From: Murimonas intestini
Lineage (GTDB): Bacteria; Bacillota; Clostridia; Lachnospirales; Lachnospiraceae
DNA: 64,000 nt
Assembly (NCBI RefSeq): GCF_024622195.1
Contig: NZ_JANKBI010000009.1
Location: forward strand, 1-64,000
Direction of reading: 5' to 3'
Numbering within the stretch: position 1 is the first letter of the stretch; every line of letters begins with the position of its first letter. This document shows, in pieces, positions 18,339 to 26,919 of this stretch. The position numbers were made by a program, and so were the translations under genes. Below the pieces are notes generated by a model, which made no database searches, was not told the origin of the DNA, and saw only the letters and a program-made list of their open reading frames with translations.

Positions 18339-20206
18339 TGCCGCATGTCGGATACAAAAAGCCAAAAAATATGCGTAAAACCCTTGCACAGCTCGGACAT
18401 TATATGAAAAAACATCTGCCTGCAGTCACGGCCATATTCCTGCTCATTATTGTCAGCACACTGGCAAATATCTACGGGACCTACCTGTTAAAGCCAATCG
18501 TAAATAATTACATTGTGCCTGCTGATATCCCCGGACTTATCCGTGTTATCATTTTTATGGCTGCAATGTATGGCTGTGGCGCTCTGGCATCCTACGGCTA
18601 TACACAGCTGATGGTTAAAACCGCCCAGCAGGTTATTCAGGAGATCCGCGGCGCTCTGTTCTCTAAGGTACAGTCTCTCCCACTCTCTTTCTTTGACAGC
18701 CATACACACGGGGAACTGATGAGCCGCTTTACTAACGATATAGATACCCTTTCAGATGCACTGAACAACAGCTTCACGGCCCTGATACAAAACAGCATCC
18801 TGATCGCAGGCACCTTTATCGTGCTGATCATGCTGAACTTTCAGCTGTCTGTCATTGTACTGCTCTGTTTTTTCGGCATGTTCCTCTTTATCCGCTACAG
18901 CGGCAAAAAAAGCCACGCTTATTTCTCACAGCAGCAAAAATACATGGGAAATCTAAATGGGTTTGTGGAGGAGAGCATAGAAGGGCAGAAGGTAGTCAAG
19001 ATATTTAACCATGAGGCTGAAAATCTGAAGGAATTCGACAGGCGAAATGAAAATCTTCAGCAGGCGGGCACTAAGGCACTTACATTTTCCCGTCTTATCA
19101 TACCTGTCGTAGTCAGTATCTCTTATTTTAATTATGCAATCTCAGCCTGTGTCGGCGCATTCTTCGCCATAGCCGGCCTGATAGACCTGGGCGGCCTGGC
19201 TTCCTATCTTGTCTATGTCCGTCAGATAGCCATGCCTGTAAACCAGTTCTCCCAGCAGATCAATCTGGTCATGGCTGCCATCTCAGGTGCAGAACGGATA
19301 TTTGAGTTTATGGAAATGGAACCTGAAGAAAACCGCGGAAAGGCTGTTCTTGTGAGAGTTAAGCAGGAGACAGACCCCCTTGGAAACCAGGTCATGACTG
19401 AATGTGAGGAACGGACAGGGCTCTGGGCCTGGAAGCAGATGACAGACGACGGCTCTGCAAAGCTCACACCGCTCAGAGGGGATGTCCGCCTGAAGAATGT
19501 GACCTTCTCCTATATTCCCGGCCACCCTGTCCTTAAGGACGTCAGCCTCTATGCAAAACCCGGGCAGAAAATAGCATTTGTCGGCTCCACAGGCGCCGGC
19601 AAGACTACTATCACAAACCTGATCAACCGTTTCTATGATATCGACTCAGGGTCTGTCACTTACGACGGCATACCCATACAGGATATTGATAAGGCCAGCC
19701 TGCGCCGGTCCCTGGGCATGGTCCTGCAGGATACACATCTGTTTACAGGAACAATCGCTGACAATATCCGCTACAGCCGCCAGAATGCCACTATGGAACA
19801 GGTGGTGGAGGCTGCCAGGCTGGCAAATGCAGATTCCTTCATACGCCGCCTGCCAGAAGGGTATGATACGGTCATCACAGGTGACGGCGCCAGCCTCAGC
19901 CAGGGACAGCGCCAGCTGCTGGCAATAGCAAGGGCAGCTATCGCCTCCCCTCCTGTCCTCATTCTGGATGAAGCTACCAGCAGCATTGACACGCATACCG
20001 AAAAACTGATAGAATCCGGAATGGATAAGCTCATGGAAGGCCGTACTGTCTTCGTCATCGCCCACAGACTCTCCACGGTCCGCAACGCCAAAGCCATCAT
20101 CGTCCTTGAAAACGGCGAGATTGCTGAACGCGGCAGCCATGACGAGCTGGTAGAACAAAAAGGGCGCTATTACAAGCTGTACACAGGACAGTTTGAACTG
20201 AGCTGA
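18338..20206 (+). CDS. ABC exporter subunit B (catalytic half)
   Basis: This 622-residue type I exporter half-transporter has a membrane domain at residues about 20-320 and an ATPase domain after about 380. Walker A is GSTGAGKTT, the signature is LSQGQRQ, and Walker B is VLILDEATSSID with the catalytic Glu intact. A 50-residue insert between the two domains (around ENRGKAVLVRVKQE to TDDGSAKL) is typical of this subunit type. It pairs with the preceding subunit, which has Asp in place of the catalytic Glu, so only one of the two sites of the heterodimer should hydrolyse ATP efficiently. Confidence 0.93.
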   Translation: MPHVGYKKPKNMRKTLAQLGHYMKKHLPAVTAIFLLIIVSTLANIYGTYLLKPIVNNYIVPADIPGLIRVIIFMAAMYGCGALASYGYTQLMVKTAQQVIQEIRGALFSKVQSLPLSFFDSHTHGELMSRFTNDIDTLSDALNNSFTALIQNSILIAGTFIVLIMLNFQLSVIVLLCFFGMFLFIRYSGKKSHAYFSQQQKYMGNLNGFVEESIEGQKVVKIFNHEAENLKEFDRRNENLQQAGTKALTFSRLIIPVVVSISYFNYAISACVGAFFAIAGLIDLGGLASYLVYVRQIAMPVNQFSQQINLVMAAISGAERIFEFMEMEPEENRGKAVLVRVKQETDPLGNQVMTECEERTGLWAWKQMTDDGSAKLTPLRGDVRLKNVTFSYIPGHPVLKDVSLYAKPGQKIAFVGSTGAGKTTITNLINRFYDIDSGSVTYDGIPIQDIDKASLRRSLGMVLQDTHLFTGTIADNIRYSRQNATMEQVVEAARLANADSFIRRLPEGYDTVITGDGASLSQGQRQLLAIARAAIASPPVLILDEATSSIDTHTEKLIESGMDKLMEGRTVFVIAHRLSTVRNAKAIIVLENGEIAERGSHDELVEQKGRYYKLYTGQFELS

Positions 20207-20249
20207 CTGTAACTGTTAAATATCCCTACCCATACCTTTAATATTACTG

Positions 20250-20290
20250 TGCGGATTTCCCGGGACTTATGTCTGTGAGATCCGCATTTT
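20250..20290 (+). terminator. Probable terminator of the ABC exporter operon
   Basis: TGCGGAT and ATCCGCA form a 7-bp stem with a 23-base loop, followed by TTTT, shortly after the exporter stop codon. Confidence 0.5.
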
Positions 20291-20348
20291 AGTTATCCAA
20301 ATAAGCCATCACGGTATTGCTGCCTCACTGGCTATGTAAACTATCAAA

Positions 20349-21188
20349 TTATAAGTCTATTTCTTTTGCGATTGTCTCTACTGTTTCTAACACATCTGAA
20401 AATTCATACTCGCTGGCATAAGGAGTTTCTTCCCTATATTTATTCCATAATGAATATAATGCAGGCTCTTCCCTAATATCTCGTAAGATATCTTTCCAAT
20501 CATGAATATCTTCTAATGACTCTCTCTTTTGAGCTGTGTGCAAAACAGCTTCTTTGAATATATTCATACGAATTTCATTCTTATGCTGTTGATATAAGAT
20601 ATGAAGATCATAAAAATCTCTGGCTCTTGTTGTTCCAATATTTCTTCTGATAATTGTTTCATACTTTTCAGCCAGCACCGTTTCTAATGAATACGCCATA
20701 ACTCCAACGCTCTTTTCCTCAAACGTCAGTTGATATTCATATCGTATTGCTCCTGGTATAATACTATCCCCAGTTATAATATCAATTTTCATTGGTGCGT
20801 TAATCTTCCCATATTTTGCTTTAATATGAGCACGGAAATTGTTATATGTATCGTCATCTCGAATAGGTTCGATAGATTCAAATTTAAATTCAATACCATC
20901 ATCAACCGAATTTAAAAGAATGTTTTTGATAACTTCTACAATTTCATCTTCCTCCATTGTGATACCACGCACCGTAGTATCCATATCCATTGTAGTTCTT
21001 TCACTTATTCCAATCATTGATGATATCAGCAATCCTCCCTTTAGAATAAAGTTATCGCTGTAAGGCGAATTTGCCAATCTCTCCAAAATACGTTCAAACA
21101 AATACATCTGCAAAACTTCTTGTGGTCTTAAGTTTCTCTTCTCAGCCATGCTGCGAATTTTGCCTTTTAACTGTTCTGGTGTTTTCAT
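20349..21188 (-). CDS. abiEii: AbiEii-type nucleotidyltransferase toxin
   Basis: This 279-residue protein is of the AbiEii/AbiGii family (DUF1814). Typical elements are FILKGGLLISSMIG (residues about 43-56), the paired acidic residues in TTMDMDTTV of the nucleotidyltransferase fold, KIDIITGD, and AEKYETIIRR with ARDFYDLH near the C-terminal third. Family members act as type IV toxins; the related MenT toxins add nucleotides to tRNA. It overlaps the upstream antitoxin gene by four bases. It probably serves phage defence or element maintenance and lies directly beside the tail cluster. Confidence 0.9.
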   Translation of the reverse strand: MKTPEQLKGKIRSMAEKRNLRPQEVLQMYLFERILERLANSPYSDNFILKGGLLISSMIGISERTTMDMDTTVRGITMEEDEIVEVIKNILLNSVDDGIEFKFESIEPIRDDDTYNNFRAHIKAKYGKINAPMKIDIITGDSIIPGAIRYEYQLTFEEKSVGVMAYSLETVLAEKYETIIRRNIGTTRARDFYDLHILYQQHKNEIRMNIFKEAVLHTAQKRESLEDIHDWKDILRDIREEPALYSLWNKYREETPYASEYEFSDVLETVETIAKEIDL

Positions 21189-21784
21189 GTTAATACCTCC
21201 ATATAGGTCCTAATTTTATCTTCAATATCAAACATTTTTCCATATTTCAAAAGTTTCCTATAATTAGGTTTGCCTTTGAAATACTCCTTAATTGCCTGAC
21301 TATACAACTGCATTTCCGTCTTTTCCTTATCACGAATAAGATCACAGATACAGCGTTCCTTATCATATAGCCATACTGTGCCTCCTTGAGGTGATGTTGT
21401 CTGGGTAATCCCTACTTCATACAAATCTTTAGTCACATAATGAAAACGTAAATTTTCATTTCTATTCTTTATTCGTGTCATATTTGTTCCCTGCGGAACA
21501 GTTACATCGATCTGATGTGGTACACGATCAGACATATCCCATAAAAATAATGCTGCCCCATAGGAAAAAATCACTTTTGTACTCTGCATTTGAATCTTTA
21601 CATATTCGTCAGGTACATCATTTGCAATAGCATACAATCCTTTTTTAATAACTTCCAGAGCACCCTCATCTACATATTTTTTAATTTTCTGCCTGCTGAT
21701 CCCGATTTTTTCAATCTGTGAAGTCTTGATAAATCCACCATTTTCTGTAGCAATATCTTCTATTTCCTTCCATATCTCATCCAT
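21185..21784 (-). CDS. abiEi: AbiEi-type antitoxin / autorepressor
   Basis: This 199-residue protein has an N-terminal winged helix-turn-helix (GGFIKTSQIEKIGISRQKIKKYVDEG) and the AbiEi antitoxin domain with GLYAIANDVPDEY and VWLYDKERCICDLIRDK. Members of this family neutralise AbiEii and bind inverted repeats in their own promoter. Two related inverted repeats lie 24 and 133 bases upstream of this start, which fits autoregulation. It is translated first and coupled by a four-base overlap to the toxin gene. Confidence 0.9.
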   Translation of the reverse strand: MDEIWKEIEDIATENGGFIKTSQIEKIGISRQKIKKYVDEGALEVIKKGLYAIANDVPDEYVKIQMQSTKVIFSYGAALFLWDMSDRVPHQIDVTVPQGTNMTRIKNRNENLRFHYVTKDLYEVGITQTTSPQGGTVWLYDKERCICDLIRDKEKTEMQLYSQAIKEYFKGKPNYRKLLKYGKMFDIEDKIRTYMEVLT

Positions 21785-21807
21785 ATTTCACACTTGCCTC
21801 TCTTCAT

Positions 21808-21848
21808 ACATTTGTACTTTAACTTTTACCAATTTAAAGTACAAATGT
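21808..21848. promoter_or_regulatory. Inverted-repeat operator 1 of abiE
   Basis: ACATTTGTACTTTAA (21808-21822) and its exact reverse complement (21834-21848) form perfect 15-bp arms around an 11-base spacer, 24 bases upstream of abiEi. AbiEi proteins are known to bind such repeats. Confidence 0.75.
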
Positions 21849-21916
21849 AATAACTAATGTCTTCTATCCATATATTTTGTCTTGAATGGTTCATTTCTAT
21901 TCTTTGTTTTAATCAT

Positions 21917-21957
21917 ACATTCGTGCTTTAATCATAGCACATATAAAGCGCGAATGT
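21917..21957. promoter_or_regulatory. Inverted-repeat operator 2 of abiE
   Basis: ACATTCGTGCTTTA (21917-21930) and TAAAGCGCGAATGT (21944-21957) form 14-bp arms with one mismatch and a 13-base spacer. The arm sequence matches operator 1 in 12 of 14 positions. The two operators are about 109 bases apart. Confidence 0.7.
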
Positions 21958-22235
21958 AAATCATTTTATTAAGTCTAAGTATAAGTGGAAGTCTTTCGCT
22001 ATTGACAATTTAATATAGAGACATGCTGCCTTGAAGTCATCAGCATTGCCCCCATTACTACTCCAGACACTGCTGGAACTACTTTGTTCTTAATCTTTGT
22101 AAATTTACCTTTCTTTCATTTCTGCTACCTCCGTTAGTATTGTTGTTTGTGTTTGAAATACTTTCACTACGCATAATCTATTTCCAACTGCAACTATTAC
22201 CAAATTCAGGATGGTATTTATATCCAAAATCACAA
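21958..22235. other. Intergenic region between abiE and tail cluster
   Basis: Nearly 300 bases with no supported gene; base composition is AT-rich. It separates the divergent AbiE operon from the promoter of the polymerase-like gene. I looked for integrase remnants, a tRNA end or an obvious attachment-site repeat and saw none. Confidence 0.4.
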
Positions 22236-22264
22236 TTGACAGAACACCTGTTCTGTATTACTCT
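22236..22264 (+). promoter_or_regulatory. Promoter with LexA-type SOS box
   Basis: A perfect -35 TTGACA (22236-22241) is followed after 17 bases by TACTCT (22259-22264), a weak -10. The spacer contains ACAGAAC-ACCT-GTTCTGT (22239-22256), a 7-bp perfect inverted repeat whose core GAAC-N4-GTTC is the Firmicutes LexA box. A repressor bound there would cover the promoter. It lies about 100 bases before the polymerase-like gene. Confidence 0.75.
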
Positions 22265-22360
22265 GACTACACCTTATCCAAAAATAATTAAACTGTCTAT
22301 CTTCCTTCAGCATTGTCTGCTGTCACGGAAGAGCGTCAGACATATTCAGGAGGAGCATTT

Positions 22361-25189
22361 ATGAGTAACAAAAATATTGACATTTTATCTATTGACGCTA
22401 AGGATCTCTACATTTCCAACCATTACCTCTATGACCCTGCAGACCCGGGTCAGGAGAGGGACGGCTACTGCATCCGCTACAGAAGCGGCCCGGACGAGGG
22501 AAAAATCAATACCTCCCGGTTCATCAATTCTCTCGATTACAGTCTGGATCTGATAAAGCTCCGGCAGGTCTACCAGAAAGTGTACAGGAACAAAAAATTT
22601 TCTTTTACGCAAAACGGCCATGAATACACCACAAGGGTAATCAATGTGACCTTTAAATACAGCAATAAGGAATTTAACAGAGTCCGCCGGGATATCTATG
22701 TCCGGTCCGGCTATGATTTCAACAGGCTCACCTTCACTGACAATATCTGTCTGGATGAGGAAGGCAAACTGGCTGCCATCCGGACAGGCTGTGAAGCTGC
22801 TTCACCGGCACCCGCTTCAGTCCTGGGCAAATATTTCTATCTGGAAGACGGTGTCTATAAAGCTAAGGAGCATATTCCCACCCTTCACACGGTGGCACAG
22901 CTCAGAGAGATCCTTTACAGGGAAGGCTTCTGGTGTGACGGCCTGCATTACGTCCGCTTCAAACGCTCCAGCGGTTCTGCCAGAGTGGGAAAATGCCTGT
23001 TCATCGATGAACGCCTTTACCGGCAGATGCATCAATGGGAATGCTGCGGTCTTAAAGTAAAAGAGGGGCAGGTCATGGACCTGGCCGCCTGGGAATCGTA
23101 TATTTCCCTGACGTCCTCTTCTATTATCGGCACCCTGGAAATACGGCCGGAAAATATCCTGCTCACAGATGACTACACAAGCACGTTCCAGGACCGCGTG
23201 CTGGAAACCGTTATGGAAGACGGATGGCTGAACACCCATGAGACAAACTGCCAGGTATCTAACAGTATATTTGACGGTCAGTCCCTGATGGATATCTCCC
23301 TCTTCGGCCCCTATGAAGATAAAGGAATGCTGCTGCTCCGGAACCGCTTTTTTAAATCCTGCTGCTTTAATGCCAACATACAGCAGTGGTTCCGGGATAT
23401 GGGCATCACGGAAATTTCCCAGCTAAATGGCAGGACATGCGCCTCCAGCATTAAAGATATCCTGCTGATCACCACACCAAGCAGCATCAAATATCTGAAG
23501 TTTGGAAGCTTTGAACAATGGCTGGACAATCTGGAACCATCCTTCGGAATTGTCAAGTACGAAAAGCCCACTCCCTTCTTTGGCGGACGGCTTGTCCAGG
23601 CCCACTACCAGCTTCTGAACACTTTACAGATGGACTATGAGACAACAGGGCGCTTTCTGGAACCCTCCTTTGACTATCTCACCCAGCTGAAAACCAATCC
23701 CGCCGTGCTGCGCAGGCATATCCGTTATCCTGAGGAGTCAGGCATTACTGATGAATCCCTGAACACAAAGAATGACATCACCTACCGCCTTCTGGGCATT
23801 AATGAGGAATTCTGCAGGACAAAATATTACATAGATTTCCGCACAGAGCTTGTGCGCTCCCTGGTCACGAATATGAGGATGGGCCATATCCTTGTCAAAG
23901 GAAATTATTCAACAATGCTTGGTAATCCCATTGAAATGCTTAAGCAGAGCATCGGGACATTTGACGGGACTTCCGAGCTGGGAACAGGCAATATACACAG
24001 CAGGAATTTTCCTTATGACAAGGTCCTCCTTGGAAGCCGGTCTCCCCACGTAACGATCTCCAATATCTGGATGCCTGTAAACCGGGATAATGAAATGATC
24101 GAGAGGTATATAAATCTGACAAAAGAGATAGTCTGTATCAACAGCATCGGTGAAAGCGTACTGGACCGGCTGAGCGGAGCAGATTTTGATTCTGATACGG
24201 TTATGCTCATTGACAACGACATCCTGATTGAAGCAGCAGAAAAAAATTACAGAAGGTTTGCAGTCCCTGTCAATCATGTAGCCGCAGACAAGCGGACAAG
24301 ACGGTTTACAGCCAGTGAAAAGGCAGATCTGGATATCCGAACAAGTGTAAATAAGATAGGTGAGATCATAAATCTTTCCCAGGAACTGAATTCCCTTTTC
24401 TGGGATAAGCTCAATCACGGCGAGCCATATGAAAAACTGGAAAACTTATACTGCGATATCTGTCAGCTGGACATCATGTCCGGAATTGAAATAGATAAGG
24501 CTAAAAAGGAGTACCCCATCGATAACGGACTGGAGCTCAGGAAGCTGAAGGAAAAATATGAGCGCACTGACAGCAGCGGACGCCGCGTCAAACCTAACTT
24601 TTTTGGATATATTGCCCGCCAGAAAGGCTATTACGACACTGATAAGAAAGTATATATGCGCCATGATACAACAATGGACTATATTCAAAAACACATCAAC
24701 AGTTACCAGAGATCCCGGTCCGGCAGACCCTGCAAGACGGAACTTCTGCCTCTGGCATCTGTATTAAATAAAGATATGTATAACTGCCGGGAAGTGTCCA
24801 GCCGTCAGATCAGCCGTATCCTGGATCTGATCACACAGACACGTGCTGAGATCAACGCCATCTATGCAGATGAGTTTATGGAACCTGAAGAAAAATATAC
24901 TGCCGCCAGAGAAGCAAGGCTTCGCTGCAATGAATTCCTCGGAAGCATGAAAATCAATCCCAGCACTGTGATCCGCCTGCTTACGCTCTGTGATACAAAG
25001 GAACAGGCCGCCAACTACAGAACTATTGTGACTGCTCTCTTCTCATATCCAAATGCCGACTTCTTCCAGCTTCTGCGCTGCAGCCAGAAACCCGTTCCCT
25101 ACTTATATGAAAACAGCGACGGCGATATCATCCTGTATGGGATTCACTTTGCACAGGAGATACAAAAAAACACAAAAATGCGCCCCTGA
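22361..25189 (+). CDS. Single-chain two-barrel RNA polymerase-like protein (YonO/QDE-1-like)
   Basis: This 942-residue protein starts at the ATG behind AGGAGGAGC. Residues 605-612 read SGADFDSD, with Asp at 608, 610 and 612 matching the metal-binding DxDGD loop of the beta-prime-like barrel. About 45 residues earlier (559-563) is SRSPH, with a Val/Ile-rich strand and VCINSIGES between. This is the order and spacing found in QDE-1-type RNA polymerases and related phage enzymes. Length is close to B. subtilis SPbeta YonO (905 residues), a single-chain DNA-dependent RNA polymerase. Ser replaces the Gly of DxDGD. It is the first gene after the SOS-type promoter and reads into the tail genes. Whether it is an active polymerase, and on which template, is inference. 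Confidence 0.72.
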   Translation: MSNKNIDILSIDAKDLYISNHYLYDPADPGQERDGYCIRYRSGPDEGKINTSRFINSLDYSLDLIKLRQVYQKVYRNKKFSFTQNGHEYTTRVINVTFKYSNKEFNRVRRDIYVRSGYDFNRLTFTDNICLDEEGKLAAIRTGCEAASPAPASVLGKYFYLEDGVYKAKEHIPTLHTVAQLREILYREGFWCDGLHYVRFKRSSGSARVGKCLFIDERLYRQMHQWECCGLKVKEGQVMDLAAWESYISLTSSSIIGTLEIRPENILLTDDYTSTFQDRVLETVMEDGWLNTHETNCQVSNSIFDGQSLMDISLFGPYEDKGMLLLRNRFFKSCCFNANIQQWFRDMGITEISQLNGRTCASSIKDILLITTPSSIKYLKFGSFEQWLDNLEPSFGIVKYEKPTPFFGGRLVQAHYQLLNTLQMDYETTGRFLEPSFDYLTQLKTNPAVLRRHIRYPEESGITDESLNTKNDITYRLLGINEEFCRTKYYIDFRTELVRSLVTNMRMGHILVKGNYSTMLGNPIEMLKQSIGTFDGTSELGTGNIHSRNFPYDKVLLGSRSPHVTISNIWMPVNRDNEMIERYINLTKEIVCINSIGESVLDRLSGADFDSDTVMLIDNDILIEAAEKNYRRFAVPVNHVAADKRTRRFTASEKADLDIRTSVNKIGEIINLSQELNSLFWDKLNHGEPYEKLENLYCDICQLDIMSGIEIDKAKKEYPIDNGLELRKLKEKYERTDSSGRRVKPNFFGYIARQKGYYDTDKKVYMRHDTTMDYIQKHINSYQRSRSGRPCKTELLPLASVLNKDMYNCREVSSRQISRILDLITQTRAEINAIYADEFMEPEEKYTAAREARLRCNEFLGSMKINPSTVIRLLTLCDTKEQAANYRTIVTALFSYPNADFFQLLRCSQKPVPYLYENSDGDIILYGIHFAQEIQKNTKMRP

Positions 25190-25492
25190 AATCAGAACAT
25201 ATATTCGTTTTTCATTTGAAACCCTTATATTCTGCGGCTTTTCACATACCGTACTCATGGACTTTAGGAGAGAACATACGTTTGTTTAATTCAATCTATT
25301 TTCTCTCCTCCCATATGCAACGGCGTCTGCCATTTCTGGCATTTTAATGTCAAAGATAACTTTTCAGTATCTTCATAGCTGCTGACATGTTACCCCTCAT
25401 CTGCCACTGCAGACGCCTTTTTCTTTGTGCACAAAGATACTAAGATTTTTTTCCGTGAACAGCGATATATCATTTTTACAGGAGGTGCAGGA
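25190..25492 (+). promoter_or_regulatory. Structured leader between polymerase-like gene and tail genes
   Basis: These 300 bases without a gene contain two nested inverted repeats: GGAGAGAA (25267-25274) with TTCTCTCC (25301-25308), and GGCGTCTGC (25322-25330) with GCAGACGCC (25409-25417). A T-rich tract follows the second. A small hairpin TGCCA-TTTC-TGGCA lies inside the larger loop. It may be a terminator with a long loop or a leader RNA. A late promoter could lie here. Confidence 0.45.
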
Positions 25493-26005
25493 TTGGCAAA
25501 CAGTTCTATTATTTTATCTATGAAAGAAAAAGTCATTCAGGAGCTGATTGATGATGAAGAGATATTCCGGGCAATAGACAGTCCAGACATCACAGATTTT
25601 AACGATTCAGGAAGACTGGATGGTACACACATCTTCCGCTACCGTCAGCATCCTGATGCTGTCACAGGCCCGATCACGCGTCTTTGCATCCAGGTACAGA
25701 TACCGGAAGAAGAACCTGTTAAAAACACAGCTCTGGTAAGCCCTGTCCTGAAAATCAGCATTATCTCACATATAAGCTGTGCAGATATGACAGCTTCATC
25801 AGGAAGTAAAGTATCCAGAATCGATCACCTGTCCCGGCTTCTTGATTTAAAATTCAACGGCCGTGAGGACTTCGGCCTGGAAAGGCTGACTTTTAAAGCC
25901 AGCACAGAAAAATGCTACGGCAAAGACTACTTATGCCGTGAACTCAGCTTTACATGCAAAGACCTCAATCTGGATACCCGGAGGCAGAACCATGCAAGCT
26001 TATGA
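25493..26005 (+). CDS. Hypothetical tail-module protein, possible tail terminator
   Basis: This approximately 170-residue soluble protein has an internal TTG start (MANSSIILSM) chosen because AGGAGGTGCAGGA stands just before it; a GTG 66 bases upstream has no ribosome site. I recognise no motif. Predicted alternating beta strands with short helices and its place at the front of a tail gene cluster resemble tail-terminator or tail-completion proteins, but this is only positional. The 3' end overlaps the next gene by 14 bases. Confidence 0.6.
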   Translation: MANSSIILSMKEKVIQELIDDEEIFRAIDSPDITDFNDSGRLDGTHIFRYRQHPDAVTGPITRLCIQVQIPEEEPVKNTALVSPVLKISIISHISCADMTASSGSKVSRIDHLSRLLDLKFNGREDFGLERLTFKASTEKCYGKDYLCRELSFTCKDLNLDTRRQNHASL

Positions 26006-26729
26006 TGAACTGAAGGCTTACCGCGGACTGCCCTTTGACTTTACGGACGGCATATCCATCAGGCAGCCTACTCTTGGCGAGATCTGCGACTACGGAGAAA
26101 GAGAATACTACCAGATGGTCTATACCCTGACCTCAGTGGGCGCCGATCTCAAGTGGCAGCTCGATTCTGCCGGTATTGATTATACAAAAATCGACGATTA
26201 TACTCTCTTCTATTCCATACTTTCTAAAAACTACTCCGCAGAACAGACTTCTATACTCTTTGGTGACTCACTGGACTTTTCCAGCATGGAACTGATGATG
26301 GAGAAAGACACAGAACAAGTAGTAATGCTGCAGCCCAATGGCACAGTATTCACAAAGGAGGCCTACGATGCCTGCATCCCCTGTCTCCGCAGAATGCACG
26401 GTATCCTGCGCAACGACCAGATCCCTGCCAATGAATCAACAAGACGGATCCTGATAGAGGATGCCAGGGAAGAATATCTTCTCAGCAAAGATAAACCATT
26501 CAAATCTCTGCTCCTTCCCCTGATCTCCACAATGACAAACATGCCTGGATTTAAGAGGGACGACAGTTCTGTGTGGGATATGAAGATTTATGCTTTCATG
26601 GACAGTGTAAAACGAATCAGCAAGATCCAGAATGCCGGCCTGCTGCTGCAAAGCGGTTATTCAGGCTTCGGAGTTGATTTACAGAAGATTGATAAAAAGC
26701 AGCTGGATTATATGGGGGATTTGACATAA
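25992..26729 (+). CDS. Tail-module protein, possible tail assembly chaperone
   Basis: This 245-residue protein starts at an ATG with GGAGGCAGAACC before it, overlapping the previous gene. It opens MQAYDELKAYRGLPFDF and contains IRQPTLGEICDYGEREYYQMVYTL, a pattern resembling phage proteins encoded beside the tail tube gene. It is mostly helical and has no membrane segment. Position next to the tail-tube-like gene suggests an assembly chaperone or initiator. No -1 slippery extension of the classical G/GT type was seen. Function is inferred from position only. Confidence 0.6.
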   Translation: MQAYDELKAYRGLPFDFTDGISIRQPTLGEICDYGEREYYQMVYTLTSVGADLKWQLDSAGIDYTKIDDYTLFYSILSKNYSAEQTSILFGDSLDFSSMELMMEKDTEQVVMLQPNGTVFTKEAYDACIPCLRRMHGILRNDQIPANESTRRILIEDAREEYLLSKDKPFKSLLLPLISTMTNMPGFKRDDSSVWDMKIYAFMDSVKRISKIQNAGLLLQSGYSGFGVDLQKIDKKQLDYMGDLT

Positions 26730-26919
26730 TATCTGCGGGTAAACAGTGTCACAAAATTCCAATAACAGCCAATAACCTGCTAAATAATCATCTAATTAAA
26801 ATAAAGAACGCCTTCTTTTATTCACAATTAAAATGGAGGTGTTTTTTATATATAAATCTCAAAAACTTAATAAATAAGTTCTGAGAAATAAAAACATATA
26901 TTTTAAGGAGGACAAACAT
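26730..26919 (+). promoter_or_regulatory. AT-rich leader of tail tube gene
   Basis: These 190 bases are very AT-rich. A short hairpin AAAGAA-CGCC-TTCTTT lies near 26803-26818. The last part has AAGGAGGACAAACAT before the tail-tube start, one of the strongest ribosome sites in the cluster. A separate promoter for high-level tube expression is likely but unproven. Confidence 0.45.

Noticed and set aside
22361..25189. Ordinary phage replication protein or terminase for the 942-residue protein
   Set aside because: No Walker A, RNase H-like or helicase motif is seen; the SGADFDSD context matches two-barrel polymerases better.
25427..25492. GTG-initiated longer form of the gene at 25493
   Set aside because: It has no ribosome site and overlaps the inverted-repeat leader; AGGAGGTGCAGGA fits the TTG at 25493.
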